From the NCBI GenBank assembly GCA_020072845.1, contig JAIQGF010000007.1, positions 186,001 through 250,000 on the forward strand: DNA of 64,000 nt, given 5' to 3'. Of this stretch, positions 24,037 through 30,792 are shown one piece after another (the stretch's first letter is position 1; every line of letters starts with the position of its first letter). A program made the translations under genes and the position numbers. A model generated the notes under the pieces. That model worked only from the letters and a program-made list of their open reading frames with translations, had not been told where the DNA came from and did not search any database. Source of the stretch: Terriglobia bacterium. GTDB lineage: Bacteria; Acidobacteriota; Terriglobia; Terriglobales; Acidobacteriaceae.

Positions 24037-25440
24037 TTGGCATACAAGATCGGCATCGTGGGTTTGGGCGTCATGGGGGCGAACCTCGCGCGGAACATGG
24101 AGCGCCATGGCTTTCCCGTCGCGGGTTATGATCTCGACCCGGCCAAAACACGCGCTTTCGCAGAAGGAGTGGATTCTCCCGCTGCCTTGATGCAGTGTCT
24201 GGAACGACCCCGGCGCATCCTGATCATGGTGCCTGCCGGTGCGGCGGTGGACAGCGCCATTGCCCACCTGAAGCCGCACTTGGAGCGCGGCGACATTCTG
24301 ATGGATGGCGGCAATTCCTTCTTCCTCGATACGGAGCGCCGCAGCAAGGCGCTCGAGGCGGAGGGATTCAACTTCATCGGTACGGGCGTTTCCGGCGGCG
24401 AAGAAGGCGCGCTCTGGGGCCCGGCGATCATGCCGGGCGGGCAGCGGGAAGCATGGGAGGCGGTCGCGCCCATTCTGAGGGCCATCGCGGCCCGCGCCGA
24501 AGACGGCGAGCCTTGCGTGGAATACATCGGGCCACGCGGCGCCGGGCATTACGTGAAGATGGTTCACAACGGAATCGAGTACGGGGATATGCAGTTGATC
24601 GCCGAGTGCTACGACCTGATGCATCGTGGCCTGGGGATCCCGGCGGCCGAATTGCATGCCATCTTCAGCGACTGGAACCAGCGGGAGCTGAAGTCCTACC
24701 TGATCGAAATCACCGCGAACATCTTCTCCAAGATCGACGATACCACCGGCAGGCCGATCGTGGACGTCATCCTCGACGAGGCCCAGCAGAAGGGAACCGG
24801 AAAGTGGGCCAGTCAGAACGCGCTCGACATCGGTGCGCCCATTCCCACGATTAATGCGGCGGTGGAAAGCCGGATCCTCTCCGCCCTCAAGCCGGAGCGT
24901 GTACGGGCTTCCACGCTACTGCGTGGTCCGAAGCCGGCCTACAGTGGAAACCGGAACAAGCTCATCAAGGCGATCGAGCAGGCGCTCTATGCCAGCAAGA
25001 TCACGTCGTATGCCCAAGGCCTGGCGCTGATGCGGATCGCCTCGGCCGAGTACAAGTACGAGCTGCGCCCCGGCGACATCGCGAAAATCTGGCGTGCGGG
25101 TTGCATCATCCGCGCGACGCTGCTGGGCGAAATCATGGCGGCTTACGACCGCGATCCTGGGCTCGTCAACCTTTTGCTTGATTCTGCTTTCCGTGAAGCG
25201 GTGGAGAGTCGTCAAGCGGCATGGCGCCTGGTCGTGCAGACCGCTGTCGGTATGGGCATACCCGTACTCGCCCTCAGCTCTTCGCTGGCCTACTTCGATG
25301 CCTATCGTAGCGAGCGGCTTCCGGCCAATCTGACGCAGGCGCAACGCGACTATTTCGGCGCACACACCTATCGAAGAGTGGACCGGGAAGGCGTATTCCA
25401 TACCGAGTGGTCGCATCCGGAAACGGGTACGCGGGTTTAG
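24037..25440 (+). CDS. gnd: 6-phosphogluconate dehydrogenase, decarboxylating
   Basis: A 467-aa enzyme of full family length, oxidising 6-phosphogluconate to ribulose 5-phosphate and CO2. The dinucleotide fold GLGVMG (9-14), DGGNS, and the catalytic GHYVKMVHNGIEYGDMQ block with lysine and glutamate are intact. The C-terminal FGAHTYRRVDREG substrate tail is also intact. Translation most likely starts at TTG (24037), eight bases after AGGAG; no ATG fits. Its place in a hexuronate operon right after a LarA-type epimerase is unusual and suggests that gluconate is an intermediate here. Confidence 0.93.
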   Translation: MAYKIGIVGLGVMGANLARNMERHGFPVAGYDLDPAKTRAFAEGVDSPAALMQCLERPRRILIMVPAGAAVDSAIAHLKPHLERGDILMDGGNSFFLDTERRSKALEAEGFNFIGTGVSGGEEGALWGPAIMPGGQREAWEAVAPILRAIAARAEDGEPCVEYIGPRGAGHYVKMVHNGIEYGDMQLIAECYDLMHRGLGIPAAELHAIFSDWNQRELKSYLIEITANIFSKIDDTTGRPIVDVILDEAQQKGTGKWASQNALDIGAPIPTINAAVESRILSALKPERVRASTLLRGPKPAYSGNRNKLIKAIEQALYASKITSYAQGLALMRIASAEYKYELRPGDIAKIWRAGCIIRATLLGEIMAAYDRDPGLVNLLLDSAFREAVESRQAAWRLVVQTAVGMGIPVLALSSSLAYFDAYRSERLPANLTQAQRDYFGAHTYRRVDREGVFHTEWSHPETGTRV

Positions 25441-25456
25441 GAACTGGAATAAGAAA

Positions 25457-26770
25457 ATGGCCGACACCGAAACGACCGGCTCCGCGTTAGCAGCACAGGT
25501 GGAAGGAGTTCAACAAGTTTCACCCGTAGGAAGACTCCGGTGGGTGATCTGTGGACTTCTGTTCTTCGCCGCTACGGTCAATTACATCGACCGCCAGGTG
25601 ATTGGACTTCTCAAGCCCACCTTGCAGGCACAACTGCACTGGAACGAGATCGATTACGGCAACATCGTTTTCTATTTCCAGGTCGCCTACGCCGCCGGTT
25701 TGCTGATCGTTGGACGGGTGATGGATTGGCTCGGAACCCGGAGAGGATTTGGACTGGCAGTGTTCGTTTGGAGCATTGCCGCCATGTGCCATGCAGCGGC
25801 TCGCTCGGTGTTCGGATTCTCCGCGGCCAGGTTCGCTCTCGGTTTGGGAGAGGCCGGCAGTTTTCCGGCCTCGATCAAAACTGTGGCGGAGTGGTTCCCG
25901 AAGAAAGAACGGGCACTGGCGACCGGGATTTTCAACTCCGGTACGAACGTCGGCGCCATTGTCACTCCCGTGGTCGTCCCCTGGTTGACCTACACCTACG
26001 GTTGGCAGATGGCATTCATCGCGACCGGCGCTCTGGGATTTGTGTGGGTTGTGCTCTGGGTCTGGTTCTATCGCGCGCCCGAGCTTCACTCCCGACTGTC
26101 GGCCGGGGAACTCGCTTACATTCGCAGTGATCCTCCGGACCAGGCCTCCTCCATACCGATGTTGAAATTAACCAAGTACCGCCAGACTTGGGCGTTCTGC
26201 ATCGGCAAGTTCCTTACCGATCCTATCTGGTGGCTGTATCTGTTCTGGGTGCCTGATTTTCTCCATCGGAACCATGGCGTGGATCTCAGCGGGATGATGC
26301 TTCCACTGCTGATCATTTACAACGTAGCCACAGTAGGCAGTGTTTTCGGAGGTTGGGTCTCATCTTCGCTCATTAAGCGCGGTTGGAGTGTCCACTCCAG
26401 CCGAAAAACAGCCATGCTGATGTGTGCCCTCGCCGTGGTGCCGATCGTTTTCGCGTCGCGAGTCTCCAGCCTGTGGGCGGCAGTCGCCTTGGTCAGCCTT
26501 GCTGCCGCGGCACATCAAGGTTGGTCGGCAAACCTCTTTACGGTCGCCTCTGATTTATTTCCGCGGCGTGCTGTGGGTTCGGTGGTTGGCATTGGAGGAA
26601 TGGCGGGCGCTATCGGCGGGATGCTCATCGCCAAGGTGGTTGGCTATGTGCTGCAGTGGACCGGCTCGTACGTGCTGGTCTTCATGATCGCGGGCTCCGC
26701 TTACCTGGTTGCTCTCCTTTTCGTTCACCTGCTTTCCGGTACTGGCAAACCAGTCCAGTTAGAGGTGTAG
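25457..26770 (+). CDS. exuT: MFS transporter, ExuT-like hexuronate permease
   Basis: A 437-aa, 12-helix major facilitator of the anion:cation symporter (ACS) group. RLRWVICGLLFFAATVNYID opens the first helix, the loop motif GRVMDWLGTRRG lies between helices 2 and 3, and RFALGLGEAGSFPA follows; all are typical of ExuT and related hexuronate carriers. It should import galacturonate, glucuronate or similar acid sugars across the inner membrane. It lies in the GntR operon 16 bases after gnd. Confidence 0.87.
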   Translation: MADTETTGSALAAQVEGVQQVSPVGRLRWVICGLLFFAATVNYIDRQVIGLLKPTLQAQLHWNEIDYGNIVFYFQVAYAAGLLIVGRVMDWLGTRRGFGLAVFVWSIAAMCHAAARSVFGFSAARFALGLGEAGSFPASIKTVAEWFPKKERALATGIFNSGTNVGAIVTPVVVPWLTYTYGWQMAFIATGALGFVWVVLWVWFYRAPELHSRLSAGELAYIRSDPPDQASSIPMLKLTKYRQTWAFCIGKFLTDPIWWLYLFWVPDFLHRNHGVDLSGMMLPLLIIYNVATVGSVFGGWVSSSLIKRGWSVHSSRKTAMLMCALAVVPIVFASRVSSLWAAVALVSLAAAAHQGWSANLFTVASDLFPRRAVGSVVGIGGMAGAIGGMLIAKVVGYVLQWTGSYVLVFMIAGSAYLVALLFVHLLSGTGKPVQLEV

Positions 26771-26807
26771 ATCGCCACGGTATTTCCAACTGTTCGGAGA
26801 CGAAGAG

Positions 26808-27890
26808 ATGGCTTCATCCTTGAAAATTCCTCACCTAGGTCGCTTCGATTTCCTGTCGCTGGGAGCTTTGGTCTGCCGACTGGACCCCGGGATCGTTCCC
26901 TTCCGCAAGGCGACACATTGTGACATGCATGTCAGCGGCGGCGAATACAACTGCGCCGCCAACCTGGCGAACTGCTTTGGCCTGCGCACGGGGATCGCGA
27001 CGGCGATGGTCTCCTACCCGATCGGCGATTTGATCGCCGAACGGGTGCGAGCCATGGGTGTGGTGCCGTTGTACAAGCATTTCACCCACGACGGCAGCCG
27101 AGGGCCGAACATGGCCACGGTTTACAGTGACCGCGGCTTCGGGGTTCGCCCGCCGGTGGTCTTTTACAATCGATCCAATGAGGCTGCCGCTCAGCTCCAA
27201 CCCGGAGATTTCAATTGGAAGTCGATTTTTGCGGAGGGCGTTCGCTGGTTCCACAGCGGTGGCATTTTCTCTTCGCTCTCCGAGACCACTTCGCAACTGG
27301 TGATCGAAGCCATGCAGGCAGCCAAGGCGGCTGGTTGCGTCACTTCTTTCGACCTGAACTACCGCGAAAAACTTTGGAAGGGTGCGGGCGGCGCTGCGCG
27401 TGCGCGAGATGTTTTGTGCGAGATCGCGAGGCATGTGGATGTCCTGGTCGGGAACGAAGAGGATCTGCAGAAAGGCTTGGGCCTTGCCGGGCCGGATGTT
27501 GCTGCCAAGTCGAAACTGGACCCTACCGTTTTCTTCTCCATGATGGAGACGGTGAAGAAGCGTTTCCCGAACGTGAAAATCGTCGCGACGACTCTTCGCG
27601 AAGTGCATTCGACGAATCGTCACAGTTGGAGCGCAGTGGCGTGGATTGACGGTCAGACCGTATCAGCGCCGGCGGCGGAGTTGGAAGTGTATGACCGCGT
27701 GGGCGGCGGCGACGGGTTTGCCTCGGGCTTCTTTTACGGGCTCATGAACGGCGAGTCGCCAGAACAGGCGATTCGCTTAGGGTGGGCGCATGGCGCTCTT
27801 CTTACCACGTTTCCGGGCGACACTACGATGGCGACTCTCGACCAAGTCCGAAGCTTCGCGGCAGGGGGCTCGGCACGCATTCAGCGGTAG
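26808..27890 (+). CDS. PfkB-family sugar-acid kinase (paralogue of 10115-11209)
   Basis: A 360-aa ribokinase-fold kinase, clearly homologous along its length to the kinase at 10115-11209: shared FHSGGIFSSLSETT/FHTGGIFAALSETT blocks, NYREKLWK and FPGDTTMATL. The active-site motif reads GGGDGFASG, not GGGDSFASG, and the substrate-side segment HVSGGEYNCAANL differs. It may be a second KDG kinase. In its own operon, with a mannonate/gluconate epimerase and gnd, gluconate (or mannonate) is an attractive alternative substrate. GGAG is present before the ATG. It is the last gene of the operon. Confidence 0.82.
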   Translation: MASSLKIPHLGRFDFLSLGALVCRLDPGIVPFRKATHCDMHVSGGEYNCAANLANCFGLRTGIATAMVSYPIGDLIAERVRAMGVVPLYKHFTHDGSRGPNMATVYSDRGFGVRPPVVFYNRSNEAAAQLQPGDFNWKSIFAEGVRWFHSGGIFSSLSETTSQLVIEAMQAAKAAGCVTSFDLNYREKLWKGAGGAARARDVLCEIARHVDVLVGNEEDLQKGLGLAGPDVAAKSKLDPTVFFSMMETVKKRFPNVKIVATTLREVHSTNRHSWSAVAWIDGQTVSAPAAELEVYDRVGGGDGFASGFFYGLMNGESPEQAIRLGWAHGALLTTFPGDTTMATLDQVRSFAAGGSARIQR

Positions 27891-28406
27891 TGGCGCGCCT
27901 CGGGACAAAGCCCGCGAAAGTCTGCCCGAGGTGAGGCATGCCGTCATTCTATGACCCAGCGCCATCGTCCCAAAGCGCTGCCGTTTTCCGTGTTGCGCAT
28001 TGCGAGCAGCGGCAAGATACTGCGCGAACACGCAGTGCTCGACGGATGTTCTCTGCGTCGCAGGCCCGGCCAATATGCCCCCCTGCGTCAAGTAGAAGTT
28101 TCTTTAATGCCAAAGCTGGTTGAGGAATTGCGTGTACGGGTCTGCCGCTACTTGCCGGAGAGTCAAGAACGCAGCTTCTGCCGGGGACTTGCAGCAGATC
28201 GGGGCGCGTCGGCGGGTCGAGAGGATCACGAAGGGAGGATGTGCCAACCGCCAGGGGTTTGTTCCGTTTTCGGAACAAGAATCCGTTATCGACGGCGTTC
28301 CGGCCGCCGACGAGAACAATCCTGACAATCAGGTTGGCGGCAGGCGAACTGGCTGCACGTGGCCATCGTCGCACCCATTGACCATGTCACAGGAAAGGAA
28401 AGGACA
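27891..28406. other. Intergenic region between sugar operon and eCIS cluster
   Basis: About 515 bases without a supported gene. A weak stem (CCTCGGG/CCCGAGG, 27898-27931, 20-base loop, no T-run) just after the kinase gene could serve as an inefficient terminator. Short ORFs on both strands lack start signals. The one strong element is the 20-bp palindrome at 28259-28278, which belongs with the downstream gene. Confidence 0.5.
28259..28278. promoter_or_regulatory. 20-bp palindrome, eCIS-type operator copy 1
   Basis: TTGTTCCGTTTTCGGAACAA is a perfect dyad with eight-base arms around TTTT. It shares TTGTTC, TTC and AACAA at identical positions with two sites in the eCIS promoter region (52881-52900 and 52966-52985). 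It lies 128 bases before the 92-aa gene start, so that gene may be under the same regulator. As RNA it could also form a short hairpin. Confidence 0.6.
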
Positions 28407-28685
28407 ATGGCAATCGAGACCACTCACAAGCGAGCGATTACCGGCAACGATCTGGGGATCAAGGTGACGGCGCCGCAGGGGAAGCGCATCGTAGCGGTCA
28501 AGTGCCTCCTCGATGGCCTCGGCTTACAGGAGCCCACGATCATGGTCCCGGTCGATCACCATGCTCACACGCATCTTCAAGCGGGCGGCGCAAGTCCGTT
28601 TCGAGATCACACACTTGTCGTGACCGCCACCTACGATGATGGAAGCACCGAACCGGCACAGGATAATTGGCAAGACAGCGTTTGA
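28407..28685 (+). CDS. Hypothetical 92-aa protein, possibly eCIS-coregulated
   Basis: A small soluble protein beginning MAIETTHKRAITGND, rich in beta-forming segments with a histidine cluster (DHHAHTH). It has no signal peptide or membrane helix. GGAAAGGA before the ATG at 28407 sets the start, discarding 16 codons of the longer frame. I do not recognise the family. It is the only plus-strand gene next to the 3' end of the eCIS operon and has the shared 20-bp palindrome upstream, which suggests a link to the injection system (accessory, cargo or immunity); that is inference. Confidence 0.6.
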   Translation: MAIETTHKRAITGNDLGIKVTAPQGKRIVAVKCLLDGLGLQEPTIMVPVDHHAHTHLQAGGASPFRDHTLVVTATYDDGSTEPAQDNWQDSV

Positions 28686-28756
28686 TGCCGCCGCGAGGCT
28701 TGAGGGTATGGCGCGGGCAAAGGCGCTGCGAGGATCTGGAGGCAGAGCTATGCGCG

Positions 28757-29167
28757 TCAGAACAGAAATCCGTTTTCTAAACCGCTCACTTTAGAGCCAG
28801 CGCACATGACTTGCTCCCGCAGCGGGGCGCCCGCGAAGTCAAACCGCTCCGCGAAAAGTGGAGCTTGAATTACCAACTTAAGCGGACAGCCATTTCCGCC
28901 TTGCGCTGCGCCCAAAGGCGACATGCGCCCGAACGTCGTGGAAGCTCCCCGCAGGTATTCTTCGCTGTCCTTGCGTGCGGCGATCATCTGGGTGAAGTTG
29001 TTGTGCACGTAGAAATGACAAGCCTCGTGCACCAGGGTGCCGACGTCAACGCCGACCTGGACCAGGATCTTGCGCCCGGAGCGCGCGCCAGCGGTTGTCG
29101 TGATTCCCCCCAATGTACTCAGCGATGAGCTGCCGGGCGTCACCCGGAAGGGAGGAAAGCGGTTCAA
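28757..29167 (-). CDS. HExxH putative metalloprotease-like ORF
   Basis: A 136-codon frame containing VGTLVHEACHFYVHNNF, that is, an HEACH zinc-protease-type motif followed by another histidine and, further on, SEEYLRGASTTFGR, with a glutamate that could be the third ligand. The only start in reach upstream is a TTG that overlaps the TGA of the DUF4157 gene (TTGA); no ribosome-binding site is seen. It may be a coupled small toxin gene, or the frame-shifted C-terminal part of the DUF4157 protein. It is the last reading frame of the eCIS operon. Confidence 0.55.
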   Translation of the reverse strand: MNRFPPFRVTPGSSSLSTLGGITTTAGARSGRKILVQVGVDVGTLVHEACHFYVHNNFTQMIAARKDSEEYLRGASTTFGRMSPLGAAQGGNGCPLKLVIQAPLFAERFDFAGAPLREQVMCAGSKVSGLENGFLF

Positions 29168-30783
29168 AGACAGCGATTAAACCAGTCGATCGTTGTACCG
29201 ACGAACGAACAAGGGAACGGAGATTCGCACATCGTCACGAACGCGGGATAAGCGATGAAGCCGTGAGTACAACAGCATTCGCGATAGCATTCGACGTGGT
29301 GACGGTAGAGATCGCGGCAATACGGCTCTGGACACGCCGGATCAAGCAGACCGATGGGATCGAGGCATGTTCCACTCACGGCGCCGGCGCGGCTCAGACC
29401 TGACAGGAACGCACTCATTTTTGCTTGCAGGCATTTCCGCACGCAATTGTTAGTGGCATTGTCCGGCGTGTTCTCACACGCGCACGTTGCATTGTGGCGA
29501 TAAGTCCAAGTCAGCCAGGTCTTCGCCAACGGACCTTGGTACGCGCTGCAGTTCGTGGCGGATGGGGAGGAGGTCGTGTCGTACGCTGGGACACAATCCA
29601 CCTTGTGCTTGTGGTCGACTGGTTCAACGGCAGAGACACGATGAATCACTACGCTCCGATGCTCCGGCCTTGGACCTGCTGTCGCGCCGTGCTTGAAGAT
29701 ACGTATCTGGCTAGCGGAGATGCCGGCTGTCGTCAGCACGTCTATGGCTTTTTCCGCACGCGCGCACGAGAGCGTATCGTTGAACGCGACAGGACCTTCT
29801 TCACTGGCGAAGCCGTGCACTTCCAAGATGTTGTTCCGTGGTAGTGTGGCTGCAAAGGCGAGTAGGCGCGGCTCTTCTCCGTCACGAAATTCATCACATC
29901 CGACTTTGAACAAGAATGGTTCGCCGGTTACATCCCCGCTGAGCCCGGGGCACTCGCCCGCCTTGACCGCCGAACTTCCGCACGCTCGCTGCACAACTGG
30001 ACCGGAAGTTGAACCTGGGGAAGGAACAGAATGGCCCGTGGTCACCGATTCGGCTACGCGGTCGGCCTGCTGTTCGGCGGCATCCTGAGGTTCACTGATG
30101 GTGAGCTTTCTCGCCGCCGCCGGGGCAGCGCCTCGCTGCTGCACTACGTGCGCGAGTTCGTGCGCGAGCAAACGCCGACCCGCGCTTGAGGAAGGAGCAT
30201 ACTGTCCGGCTCCAAACACAACATCACTTCCCACGGTGTAGGCCAGCGCATTGACAGCCTTCGCCGAGGCGCCGGCCTGCTCACCGGTGTGCACGCGCAC
30301 ATCGCTGAAATCATGATCCAACCGGTTTTCGAAAAATGTTCGGGTGACCGCGTCCAGGGGCTGGCCCGGCGAACGCAAAACTTCGTGCACAATGGGCGGT
30401 ACTCCAGTCTCTGCCGATGCGCCGCTGGTCTTGCGTTGCAGGAAGCCTTGCTCGCGCTTTTCTTTGCAGGATTCACACTCGCCGTCTGACCCGCCGCAGG
30501 CGCACTTCCGCTGTAATTGGACAGTTGGCACAGGTGTAGCGGGGGGGCGCGCTGCGCGCCGATCGACCATCCGCATCAGGGCCCGGTTGCCCATCGACCG
30601 CTGAAGTTGATGAGCTGAGTGACGCCACGACGCTTCACGCCCGCCGGAGTTTTCAGGCCCGCCGTGGAGATACGCGCCCGGCGATGCCACGCGGGAGTGG
30701 AACTCACGCCGCGGCTCCGGCGCCGGCGCAGCGTTTGCCGGATCGTTGCGCTGCTTGGTTTCGGTTGTGGCAACGTGCAGCAT
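29164..30783 (-). CDS. DUF4157 / OmpA-like eCIS cargo protein
   Basis: A 539-aa protein. A disordered N-terminus contains a CACGGSDGECESC cysteine cluster (94-106). The DUF4157 domain follows (about 130-217) with HELAH at 208-212. An OmpA-like peptidoglycan-binding-type domain (about 295-385) comes next, then a cysteine-rich C-terminal domain (about 395-539, more than 15 cysteines) that I do not recognise. DUF4157 proteins are recurrent effectors or cargo of extracellular contractile injection systems. It starts nine bases after the beta-helix tail gene in the same operon. The C-terminal domain is the likely variable effector part. Confidence 0.8.
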   Translation of the reverse strand: MLHVATTETKQRNDPANAAPAPEPRREFHSRVASPGAYLHGGPENSGGREASWRHSAHQLQRSMGNRALMRMVDRRAARPPATPVPTVQLQRKCACGGSDGECESCKEKREQGFLQRKTSGASAETGVPPIVHEVLRSPGQPLDAVTRTFFENRLDHDFSDVRVHTGEQAGASAKAVNALAYTVGSDVVFGAGQYAPSSSAGRRLLAHELAHVVQQRGAAPAAARKLTISEPQDAAEQQADRVAESVTTGHSVPSPGSTSGPVVQRACGSSAVKAGECPGLSGDVTGEPFLFKVGCDEFRDGEEPRLLAFAATLPRNNILEVHGFASEEGPVAFNDTLSCARAEKAIDVLTTAGISASQIRIFKHGATAGPRPEHRSVVIHRVSAVEPVDHKHKVDCVPAYDTTSSPSATNCSAYQGPLAKTWLTWTYRHNATCACENTPDNATNNCVRKCLQAKMSAFLSGLSRAGAVSGTCLDPIGLLDPACPEPYCRDLYRHHVECYRECCCTHGFIAYPAFVTMCESPFPCSFVGTTIDWFNRCL

Positions 30784-30792
30784 CAGACAGCC

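Noticed and set aside
27898-27931. Rho-independent terminator after the second kinase
   Set aside because: Seven-base stem with a 20-base loop and no T-run; noted only as a weak stem.
28104-28467. Short ORFs on both strands around palindrome copy 1
   Set aside because: No ribosome-binding sites, no family pattern, and they overlap each other; the region is better read as intergenic.
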